Shown here one piece after another: positions 42,901-49,793 of a stretch of 64,000 nt of DNA. A program made the translations under genes and the position numbers. The stretch lies in contig NZ_ABVL01000011.1 in the NCBI RefSeq assembly GCF_000173075.1, forward strand, positions 151,889-215,888. Reading direction: 5' to 3'. Positions within the stretch are counted from its first letter, which is position 1. Each line of letters starts with the position of its first letter. Under the pieces are notes generated by a model. The model searched no databases. It was given only the letters and a program-made list of their open reading frames with translations, and was not told the origin of the DNA. This DNA is from Chthoniobacter flavus Ellin428 (lineage in GTDB: Bacteria > Verrucomicrobiota > Verrucomicrobiia > Chthoniobacterales > Chthoniobacteraceae).

Positions 42901-45900
42901 CAAGCGTCCACCACGCTCACCGCGAAAAACCTGACCAATAACCTGATCGGTGGCTGGGCGGTGGCCGATGGAAACACCTTTGCGACCTATGTCACGGGCT
43001 TCGGCGTTTCGGTGATGAGCCAGACGACGCAGAACATCACTACGCCGGGCTTTGATGGCACGGATATCACCGGCGCCACGACGGCGACGCAAAACATCAG
43101 CGACAGCGGCTCGGGCACGACGCGCACGATTACTGCCAACAGGGCCGCCAATTCGTGGCGCCTGGTGCCCGGCGCGACTACGACCGTCACGCTCGGCAGC
43201 GGAGTGGGTGTCACGCTCGGCGTCGGCATCATTACCAACGCGAATCAGACCATTACGATCGCCGGCACAAGCAGCACATCGACCCTTACCGCCGCGGCTC
43301 CGGGGTCGGACCTCTACGTCTACGTCAACCAGGGCACGACCGCGATTGGCGCGAGGCTCACCGGTAACATGAACCTCGTGAAGAGCGGGGGCGCGACGAT
43401 GACCTTGAACAACCCGGCGGCGGTCGGAAGCAACGACTACACCGGCGGCACTTACGTGCAGGCGGGCACGCTGAACCTCAGCGCGGGCGCCGCGGGGATT
43501 GCTCTCATTCCTGGCGACCTGACGATCAATAACGCGACGGTGAACATGAACACCAACGCCGGCCAGATCGCCAGCACGTCGAACATCGCGATCAATGGCA
43601 GCGGTGTCCTGAACCTGACCGGGACCAACTCCCTGGCAAGCGTCAGCTTCGATAACCAGGGCGGCAACGGCAACCCGACTCTGGCGGGATCCACTTCGTT
43701 GACCCTCACGGCGACGAACGCCATCACCGCGAACAACGATTCCTTCGCCACGACACCGGTCATCTCCGGCACCGCTTTGGCCCTCTCGGATGCCGCGCCG
43801 GTCATCGCTACCACCGGCCTCTCGCCGAACGACCTGAACATCACGGCTGTCATCACCAGCGCGGGTGGGCCGATCTCGAAGGCTGGAACGGGCTCGCTCA
43901 CCTTGAGCGGCGCCAACACCTTCACCACCGGTTTCAATCTGGATCAGGGCACATTGATTTTCGGTGCCAGCACCACCGGCACCCTGCCTGTGGTCACCAC
44001 CGGTCCGGTCGGCACCGGCACATTGACGATCGGTGATGGCACCACGGTTCTGAGCGATTCCAACCGCTCGGTCGGAAACCCGACGACGGTGAGTGGCGAC
44101 TTCACCTTCGGCGGTGTCACCTCCACCAATAACCTCGCGCTATCCGGAGCAATGAATCTCGGCGCGGTCGGCCACACCATCACCGTCACCAGCCCGGCGG
44201 TCACTGGCACAATCAGCGGCGCCATCACCAGCACGTCTCCGGACACCGCCTTCACCAAGGCCGGCAAGGGCTCGCTCGTTCTGGCCAGCAACGCGAATAA
44301 CTTTGGCACCGCCGGCATCGTGGTGGCGGATGGCATCTTGAAAAACGGCGTCGCCAACGCCATCCCCAACACCACGCCGGTGACGATCAACGCCCAGGCC
44401 GAGTATGACCTGAACGGTGTCGCTGAAGCCATCCTGCAGCCCTTTAATAACAACGGCATCATCACCAACGCCGGAGCGGTGGCAGCCCTGTCCGTCGGCG
44501 GCACGAGCGCGACCGACACCGCCACCGTCCAGGATAATGTGATCAGCACCGGCGTTCTCGCCGGCAACAACCTCACTCTCGCCAAGGTGGGCGCGGGCAC
44601 GCTGACGATTGCTACGACTGGCAATACTTACGGTGCGACTCAGGTCGTCTCCGGCACTCTGGCGGTCGGCGCAGACAATGCGCTGCCGACGAGCGGTGCG
44701 GTCACGATTGGCACGACGGCCACCGGAGCCAATACGCCCACGTTGGACCTCACCAATGCCAGCCAGACGATCGGGAACCTGTCGGCAACGAGCGCGAATG
44801 CGAGCGGCGGCGCAAGGATCCTGATCGGCTCGGGCGAGACCCTTCGGGTGAATGGTAACTTCGACGCCCAGGCGACGGCGGCGAATGCGACCTTGAATTT
44901 CGCGGTCACGGGCGCTGGAACCCTGACGGTCAATAATCCCACGGGCACCTTCCTGATCGATGCGGCGGCGGTCACGCCGGCGACCGATGTGGTGGATTTC
45001 TCCGGTCTGTCCAACTTCAACGCGACGGTGACCACCTTCGCGGTCGGCCAGGGCAATGCGACGGCGGGACTCAATGCCACGATGCTTCTGGCTAACACGA
45101 ACGTGCTTACCACCTCTGGCAACTTCTATGTCGGTCGCAGCCAGGGCGGCGCCGGTGGAAGTAGCGCGGCCCTCAAGCTAGGCCAGACGAATACGATCAA
45201 CGCCGGCACGGCGGGGACGACGGGCATTCTTATTGGCACGGACAAGGTCAACGGCACGGTGACCTTTGCCCCGGGCCTGACCGGTGCAAGCCTGACCATC
45301 GCCGGCTCGGCGGGCGGCAGCAGCCTGGCCGATTTGAACATCGGCACGCAATTGGTCAGCACGGGAACCTCCGTTATTGGCAACATGCTTCTCGATGCGG
45401 GCGCCGGCCGCAGCGATGGCGCCTTCAATGCCAACCTCGCCACGCTGAAGATTGGTGAAGGTTCGAACGGCACGACTGCGGGCGCCGGCACTGGCACCCT
45501 GCAATTCGATCAGGGCACGGTGACGGCGACGAAAGTGATCGTCGGTTCAGCGGTCACGAGTTCGGTTGCTGGCTCGACCGGCACCGGTACCTTGAACGTG
45601 GAAGGCGGCAGCCTGACGGTCGACTCGGGCGGTATCATCCTCGGCAACAAGTCGGGTGGTGCGGCTAATGCCGTCGGCACCCTCAACATCACTGGGGGCA
45701 CCGTCACGATGAGCAGCAGCGCCGGCGTTACCACGGGAGGCGCGGGCACGGGCACGGCGACCAGCACCCTGAACCTGAACGGCGGCACCCTGGACTTGGG
45801 CGGCAACGCCATCGGAGCCGCCGGGGCGACGATCACCAACGTGACGCTGGCCAGCGGCACCTTGAAGAATGTCAGCCAGTTCAACAATGGCGCCGCGGTC

Positions 45901-48153
45901 AACAAGACCACGGCCGGCACGCTGAACATTGCGGGCACCAATACCTGGACCGGCGCGACGAATGTCAATGCTGGTACGCTGAACCTCGTCGGCGGCGGCA
46001 GCCCGACGTTGGGAGCCACAGACATCTCGGTTGCCACCGGCACGATCTTGAATGTCTCCGGTAACACCACGATCGGCACGACCAGCGCGGGCACCCTCTC
46101 GATCTCCGGGGGCGGCAACTTCAGCCTGCTCGATGGTAGCATCAATACGCTGACCTTGCTGAACACGACCGGCGGTTCGCTGAGCATGGGCAACGGGGCC
46201 GGCCTGCAACTCGACCTGAGTCCGAGCGGCTTCTTGAACACCGTCGATAGCGCCACGGTCCAGTCGTTGACCCTCACGGGCGGCAACTCGATCGTCAGCC
46301 TGAACAACCTCTCGGCGGGCACGCTGACCAACGGCACCTACACGCTGCTCAACTACGCGAATGGTTCGACGCTGAACGGCTTCGACTTCACCTTCGCTGG
46401 CGGCAGCACGGCGCAGCAGATCGGGGGCGGCCGCAGCTATACGCTGGTGACCGGCGCCAATAGCCTGCAACTCGTCGTAGGCAGCGTCACGACGCCGACG
46501 CCGGTTTACTGGCAGGGTGGCCTCGGTGACGGTAGCTGGGCCTCGATCACCGGGGTGGGTAACTCGACCAACTGGGTCAATGGCCCGACCGGCACGGACA
46601 CCAACCAGATCCCGGGCAGCGTTTCCGACGTGTTCTTCACCGCCAACTCGGCGACGAACCTTACCACCACGCTTGATCAGAGTTTCGTGATCAACAGCTT
46701 GAACTTCACCGGCGCTGGGACCACGGCGGATTCGACAAACGTGACGATCAATAACGGCACCGGTTCGAACACGCTGACGATCAACAACGGCGTCACCGAC
46801 GCGAGCACTTCGGCGGCGCACACCGTCAACGTGCCGGTGGTGCTCGGTAACGATCAGACCTGGTCGAACAGCAGCACGGGCGACCTGACCTTCAACGGCA
46901 ATGTGACTGGTGTGAATACCAACCTGACCGTCACCGGCAGCGGCAACACCGTCATCAACGGCGCCATCCAGACCGGCAACGGCGGGCTCAACAAGACGGG
47001 CGTGGGCATGCTGACCCTCGGCTCCGGCTCGAACACCTACGCGGGCACGACGAACATCGCTGCGGGCACGGTGAAACTGGGCGCGGATAACGCGATCCCG
47101 TCCGGCGCCGGCAAGGGCAACGTCACCGTAAACGGCACGCTCGACGTCAACGGCCACAACCAGACCATCAACGGCCTGAGCGGCACCGGCACGATCGACA
47201 ACACCGCGGCGGCGACTTCGCCAACGCTGTCCGTGGGCGCGAACAACCAGACCAGCACCTTCGGCGGCACCATAAAGAATACGGCTGGCGCCCTGACGGT
47301 GAACAAGGTCGGCACCGGCACGGTGACGATGAGCGGCGCCAACACTTACAGCGGTGGCACGAATGTGAGCGCCGGCACGCTGGTGGTCAGCGGTTCCATC
47401 CAGGGCAACACGACGGTGGCCTCGGGTGCTACGCTGGCCAGCGGCGCCAACATCAGCTCGCAAGTGGCGGCACTCAATGCCGCCAGCGACGCGCTCGGTG
47501 GCGGCACCGTGGCTCCCGGCAACACCGGTGGTGTGGCCGACCTGAGCACCGTCGGCCAGCTGAATGCGACTGGCGCGGTGACCCTCGGCACGGCCAGCAC
47601 GGCGGGCGTCGCCCATCTCGCCATCGAGATCGGCGGGACCAACGACGGCACGACCGGCGGCAACACCACCGGCCCGCTGCAATACGACCGCGTGGCCATG
47701 TCGGGCAGCACGTTGACGCTGAACGAGGCCAACCTCGATATCTCGCCGGTCAACGGTTTCGCCTATAGCAGCCCGAGCTACAACAATAGCACGCAGCAGT
47801 TCAACCTCGACGGCCACATCTTCTTCCTGATCACCGGGGCGTCGAATGTGGTGGGCACCTTCGCCAACCAGTTCGCGGTGGGATCGGATCCGAACGCGCC
47901 GGCCTTTGCCACGATCTACGGCACCGACGGCCAGGAGTTTGCCATCAGCTACACGGCGAACTTCGCGACCGATTCGCTCACCGGGGGCAACGACGTGGCG
48001 ATCATGGCCATTCCGGAACCGAACTCGATGGCGATGCTGGCGGGCAGCCTGGGCATGGCCCTCGGCCTGCAACGCTTTCCGCCGCCGGCGGAAGGCGTAA
48101 CACTTTCTGCCTTCACCGGCAGAAACAGGATTGGCTTGGGATTTTGTACATAG
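36925..48153 (+). CDS. Giant beta-strand-repeat surface protein, C-terminal segment with PEP-CTERM tail
   Basis: Continuation of the preceding segment. The bases 36733-36985 hold three successive +1 shifts: frame 1 to frame 2 (GNKTLQKDNLTMPGN), to frame 3 (ATGSNVVQGLTLSGVV), and back to frame 1 (NSGNTFGGVGATIDV). The true segment thus starts upstream of 36925. About 17 more beta-strand repeats follow, two super-repeat blocks with DRVNDAAPITLRGG-like and NIARIPAAAPLTM motifs, and a sixth copy of the 55-residue insert (42.74 kb). At the end AIPEPNSMAMLAGSLGMAL is a PEP-CTERM sorting signal. As read, the last residues (FPPPAEG onward to 48153) are wrong: removing one T at 48076-48078 gives RFRRRRKA and a stop at 48098-48100, the standard form. 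The corrected whole gene is 22888-48100, about 8,402 residues. Confidence 0.85.
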   Translation: MAAPISASPSRAPARWCWGNSGNTFGGVGATIDVLNGILSVGSDGALGNANNSVTLDVDGTTGVGFRATGTFSTARNFLLNQNNNAFEVTVGNTLTLTTPFTLSAATDTLTKNDNGVLALSADNVTGPGWTGAITINAGAILVSNNNALGSGSITIGSGVGAALQLTGGVTISNPLSAGPASSTGINSGGAIESVSGVNTYSGLITEISGVAITIGADAGSTLNITGGISAAGGNSISFTGAGNINVNTTGLTAGSTFNKLGSGTLTISVANPNLSVTQLINATAGTLVLSGAGTLGPVGASTGAVTVDVDSTLTLDNRTASGGNVNNRLGTGRGVTFRGGNFNLIGNETVATTETFAAPTLARGLTVITVTDSGAGTNLLFTGSSNVPANSQNNGTTPSGTSILFRGTNLGNTAGAGVATIKDTGSTNGFAFNGQNGATGTKNKGIMPYALVDTTATGSGVSFATGDSGGTTNAGTIANVRKLADNEYETANTITSNDNILLNGGVTTNIATSGTSVNSFTIDASANLTLGNGVLAGISSGGILVRTGSTSTISGGVINQTNGFSPLNIWTLGDLTISSVINGGNGTANGAVGFVKAGAGTLTLSEPTSTITGLTGMGVNSMSGQLVINQGTLKLNGGKNTVQANNFVAIDGGTLDLNGNSQQILSLFTDGAVAGAGGTVTSSTGTGNLVVNEDNTTRNFAGAITGNVKLTRSGQNTWTLYSNQTYTGSTVINGGTTVLRDNAALSNTPSIDINYATLLIDNNAGTIDMTDRVNDAAPITLRGGSITFQGRAAAASLETLGAVTLTEGNSIITSAIGGTGINSSDLILTSLTRSVGGGTVNFSATTDGLIGSSSRVLIPTINGVSTDTYGAVLTNDILGGWAIINTSDFASYVPGVGVGALGQQGFAQYSTKILSASATPTDNIRVNYTALSTISDDTTINSVKFDNVALGGVALAAGKTLTIASGGLLSFTNTSWNFGTAVNQGFLTSGGPELFIYTQGSGVATINSVIEGSGMSLVKSGANTATLAGTNTYDGGTFVNQGTLNVAATGYIPLAANPANGLVISNATVTLNAAGLIDPGNIVTVNGGGVLNLFGNNTVAGLVFNNSGGTGNPSVLTYSIFASNGGPNAGAAGVLTIGNSGIVATSSNVGTTSNLFGRVDFGTGANTVSVDTINVNGVTDVAPLQAGLALQGVINSSGGITKLGNGVLGLNAQQIFTGPLTVNAGGVRIGAANGGSRFSALTLNANTRLDLAGSSTTLGSLTGSGTVFSSAGTPTLTVGYDNTDTTFSGSFSRFNDAAPNAVLLTKIGTGTLTLTSAQVAGTGSSGTITVDGGGLTYSGAGAAFPSVPSATAPNSAVTVAVNPGGTLTLDNESGGNLNNRLAMNNGAGTLAIQGGNFVLLGNSGANTQETVNSVAIQNGGGTLTLTADPASQLNMTISTLSGGNSTGSLVVRGLSPTAGAGLATLTITNASLLGSQGNGANGTTNMQIRADTLGDASQTGLGTGYLVKDSLSGFWRPLAANELQTSVTAWASGQNAGLSSDQTIAANTTVNSLTVSGTASISSGLDSGTYGIFGPTGVLSMNLSGATTLLVLDGATLDIDTALAAASGGITPYLHVVGSGVLNINGYFGIGGTVGMVKADDGVLNLNAPAFYTTGSSSTTTVNGGTLNLNSGQDNTLAVVPGATTPALTPLAINGVGALVDLKDHSQAIAALTTTNPIPGQGGNITNSGSHTVTLTSVVPSNATATFAGQITGNIAFTRSGIGSNTTLLTNTNSYTGPTTVRGGTLQLRDSGALTNTSAITLDYGTLNLDNSGLSSLANLNIARIPAAAPLTMLGGTLTLNGGGSIDTTAIINSLTIAGGGNNINVLPQVNEGSTAKITIGSLTRDPGNHSMVNFNGFTTNNSGGTSTTGGQGLSVNGNIILNSVNGVTPLNLAMTGAVTTASNRTITVASTAQLVVGAAVTGTGIPANEFITGIVDATHFTITTGTGVTAQASTTLTAKNLTNNLIGGWAVADGNTFATYVTGFGVSVMSQTTQNITTPGFDGTDITGATTATQNISDSGSGTTRTITANRAANSWRLVPGATTTVTLGSGVGVTLGVGIITNANQTITIAGTSSTSTLTAAAPGSDLYVYVNQGTTAIGARLTGNMNLVKSGGATMTLNNPAAVGSNDYTGGTYVQAGTLNLSAGAAGIALIPGDLTINNATVNMNTNAGQIASTSNIAINGSGVLNLTGTNSLASVSFDNQGGNGNPTLAGSTSLTLTATNAITANNDSFATTPVISGTALALSDAAPVIATTGLSPNDLNITAVITSAGGPISKAGTGSLTLSGANTFTTGFNLDQGTLIFGASTTGTLPVVTTGPVGTGTLTIGDGTTVLSDSNRSVGNPTTVSGDFTFGGVTSTNNLALSGAMNLGAVGHTITVTSPAVTGTISGAITSTSPDTAFTKAGKGSLVLASNANNFGTAGIVVADGILKNGVANAIPNTTPVTINAQAEYDLNGVAEAILQPFNNNGIITNAGAVAALSVGGTSATDTATVQDNVISTGVLAGNNLTLAKVGAGTLTIATTGNTYGATQVVSGTLAVGADNALPTSGAVTIGTTATGANTPTLDLTNASQTIGNLSATSANASGGARILIGSGETLRVNGNFDAQATAANATLNFAVTGAGTLTVNNPTGTFLIDAAAVTPATDVVDFSGLSNFNATVTTFAVGQGNATAGLNATMLLANTNVLTTSGNFYVGRSQGGAGGSSAALKLGQTNTINAGTAGTTGILIGTDKVNGTVTFAPGLTGASLTIAGSAGGSSLADLNIGTQLVSTGTSVIGNMLLDAGAGRSDGAFNANLATLKIGEGSNGTTAGAGTGTLQFDQGTVTATKVIVGSAVTSSVAGSTGTGTLNVEGGSLTVDSGGIILGNKSGGAANAVGTLNITGGTVTMSSSAGVTTGGAGTGTATSTLNLNGGTLDLGGNAIGAAGATITNVTLASGTLKNVSQFNNGAAVNKTTAGTLNIAGTNTWTGATNVNAGTLNLVGGGSPTLGATDISVATGTILNVSGNTTIGTTSAGTLSISGGGNFSLLDGSINTLTLLNTTGGSLSMGNGAGLQLDLSPSGFLNTVDSATVQSLTLTGGNSIVSLNNLSAGTLTNGTYTLLNYANGSTLNGFDFTFAGGSTAQQIGGGRSYTLVTGANSLQLVVGSVTTPTPVYWQGGLGDGSWASITGVGNSTNWVNGPTGTDTNQIPGSVSDVFFTANSATNLTTTLDQSFVINSLNFTGAGTTADSTNVTINNGTGSNTLTINNGVTDASTSAAHTVNVPVVLGNDQTWSNSSTGDLTFNGNVTGVNTNLTVTGSGNTVINGAIQTGNGGLNKTGVGMLTLGSGSNTYAGTTNIAAGTVKLGADNAIPSGAGKGNVTVNGTLDVNGHNQTINGLSGTGTIDNTAAATSPTLSVGANNQTSTFGGTIKNTAGALTVNKVGTGTVTMSGANTYSGGTNVSAGTLVVSGSIQGNTTVASGATLASGANISSQVAALNAASDALGGGTVAPGNTGGVADLSTVGQLNATGAVTLGTASTAGVAHLAIEIGGTNDGTTGGNTTGPLQYDRVAMSGSTLTLNEANLDISPVNGFAYSSPSYNNSTQQFNLDGHIFFLITGASNVVGTFANQFAVGSDPNAPAFATIYGTDGQEFAISYTANFATDSLTGGNDVAIMAIPEPNSMAMLAGSLGMALGLQRFPPPAEGVTLSAFTGRNRIGLGFCT
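48104..48125 (+). terminator. Hairpin directly after corrected giant-gene stop
   Basis: TTTCTGCC (48104-48111) pairs with GGCAGAAA (48118-48125). It begins 3 bases after the TAA (48098-48100) that the corrected frame would use, and lies inside the extra 53 bases of the frame as read, so it supports the corrected stop. Confidence 0.55.
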
Positions 48154-48178
48154 GAGCCCAAGCCCGCCTGGACACTAC

Positions 48179-48210
48179 GGACGCCGCCCGCCGGGGGGTG
48201 GGCGGCGTCC
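48179..48210. terminator. 11-bp perfect hairpin between convergent genes
   Basis: GGACGCCGCCC (48179-48189) pairs with GGGCGGCGTCC (48200-48210). It lies between the giant gene and the convergent ABC permease gene, followed by ATTTCAG on the plus strand. It is probably the main transcription end for either side. Confidence 0.6.
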
Positions 48211-48285
48211 ATTTCAGTGCGCCTGGCGATCGGGATTTCGTTTCCGAAGTGGGGCTGGAGGGAAGCGCGCCGTCGCCGCGATAAG

Positions 48286-49401
48286 TCATTCGTGCAGTGC
48301 CTGCGCGGGCAGGAGGCGCGAGCTGCGCCAGGCGGGATAGAGGCCGCTGAAGACACCGACGACGATGGCGATGGCAACTCCCTCGGCTAGCAGCCCGGCA
48401 TTCACGTCCGGCTCGAGCAGGCCGCGAATGATCGGTGCGGTGACGAGCAGTTTGACGCCAAAGAAGCCAAGGATGACGCCACCCGCTCCGCCGAGAAAAC
48501 CGAGCAGAGCGGATTCGCACAAAATCATGCGGATGATGCGCGAGCGCTTCCAGCCGAGGGCGAGGAGCACGCAGATTTCCTGGGTCCGCTCGAACACCGT
48601 CATGAGCATCGTGTTCATGATACCGAGGATGCCGACCAGCACGGCCAGAAGAGACGTGCCCCAACTCATGCCGTGAATGATGCGGTAAGCCTGGCTGCTG
48701 CGGACATCCTCCTCGGCCGGCATGGCGTGAAGCTGCGGCACAAGGGATTGGATGCGTTGGCACAGGTCGGAAATCTCTTCTTTGGTCGTTCCCGGAGTCG
48801 CGCGGATGTTGAGGACGTTGATCTTTCCCTGGTTGCCGGTGAGTTCCTGATAAAGCGGCAGCGAGAGGATGACCGAGTTGTTTTCCACCATGGCCCCGCC
48901 ATCGACCACGCCGACGACCGGGAGTTCTTCGGTTTCGAGCTGGAGCGTATCGCCGACTTTTTTGCCCAGGATCTGCGCGGCGAGGGTGCCGAGGACGACC
49001 ACCTTTTCATGCGCGTCCTTCGGCAGACGGCCGGAGACGAGCTTGAGATTCTTCCAGGTATAGCCACCCCATTCGCGCGCGGAGACGATCATCATGTCCG
49101 CTTTCTCGATGCTGGTGAAATCGACCATCAGCGAGCACGTCTCCGCCACGTGAGGCAGTTGCCGAATTCCTGGCACGACCGATTCGCTGAAAGGCTGCGG
49201 AGTGAGACTGCCCGCCATGTTGCTGACATCGATATCCGTTCCGCGCGATTTCATGCCGGAAGTCCAGCTCGTCTCAAACCCGCGCGACATGCCAACCAAC
49301 GCCACAACGGCGCCGATGCCCACAGCGATGCCGACGATCGTGAGTCCAGTACGAACCGGGCGCCGGAATAGTCCGCGAATGATAACGGTCAGGAAAGTCA
49401 T
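48286..49401 (-). CDS. ABC transporter permease, MacB/FtsX type
   Basis: 371 residues, full length for a single-FtsX-domain permease. An N-terminal membrane helix (about 17-40, LTIVGIAVGIGAVVALVG) is followed by a periplasmic MacB-PCD-type domain (about 45-235; GRLPKDAHEKVVVLG, VGDTLQLETEELPVVGVVD). Three C-terminal membrane segments follow (about 240-370; ILGIMNTMLMTVFERTQEICVLLALGWKR is the typical FtsX stretch). Such permeases work with a LolD/MacB-like ATPase, which is not in this window and may be elsewhere. It starts one base after the stop of a small frameshifted ORF, suggesting one transcript. The substrate is not known. Confidence 0.85.
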   Translation of the reverse strand: MTFLTVIIRGLFRRPVRTGLTIVGIAVGIGAVVALVGMSRGFETSWTSGMKSRGTDIDVSNMAGSLTPQPFSESVVPGIRQLPHVAETCSLMVDFTSIEKADMMIVSAREWGGYTWKNLKLVSGRLPKDAHEKVVVLGTLAAQILGKKVGDTLQLETEELPVVGVVDGGAMVENNSVILSLPLYQELTGNQGKINVLNIRATPGTTKEEISDLCQRIQSLVPQLHAMPAEEDVRSSQAYRIIHGMSWGTSLLAVLVGILGIMNTMLMTVFERTQEICVLLALGWKRSRIIRMILCESALLGFLGGAGGVILGFFGVKLLVTAPIIRGLLEPDVNAGLLAEGVAIAIVVGVFSGLYPAWRSSRLLPAQALHE

Positions 49402-49402
49402 T

Positions 49403-49716
49403 TTACTTCGCCGTGCACACTGTCAGGTATGTTTCGGGGATGCTCTCCGTATTCATCAGGGCCAGGGAATGGAAAGGCAACACGCGATAGTTAGCCAACC
49501 CCTCCACCTTTCTTCGCAGAAAAGGTTCACGGCGGAGAGGTCGGCGACTTCGAACTGCTGACCTTTTTCGCGGATGAATTCGCAGGAGAGGGGACCGCGG
49601 GCCGTGTCCGGAAAAGAAGAATCTGAGATTTTGCCCGGAACCGGGCGCTTTCCAAAGAGGCGCGCCTGGATCTGCCCCCGCTTGAAATCGTGATGAGCCA
49701 GGCATTTGACAAGCAA
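49403..49716 (-). pseudogene. Small frameshifted gene upstream of the ABC permease
   Basis: Two minus-strand frames join into one coherent protein of about 105 residues: KISDSSFPDTARGPLSC, EFIREKGQQFEVADLSAVN and LFCEE from one frame, then VEGLANYRVLPFHSLALMN and ESIPETYLTVCTAK from another. They meet at about 49511, where GAAGAAAGG would need one more A. The stop TAA is one base from the permease ATG, so the pair looks coupled. Several Cys residues are present but no clear zinc motif. I do not recognise the family; the start (TTG 49716) is uncertain. Confidence 0.4.
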
Positions 49717-49793
49717 AGGGAGAACACCGAGAAAGCCTATTTTCCCCCAAAGAAAGCCCCCTACGGGTGATTCTCCCTCAGAGCCTTAATTCT

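Noticed and set aside
34171..48072. Long minus-strand frames opposite the giant gene (34171-36714, 37864-40500, 45547-48072)
   Set aside because: They mirror the repetitive Gly/Thr/Asn codons of the real gene, have Arg/Ala-rich low-complexity translations, no ribosome binding sites and no domains.
22888..48153. Classical type V autotransporter
   Set aside because: Passenger-type beta-strand repeats are abundant, but no C-terminal beta-barrel is present; the end is a PEP-CTERM signal.
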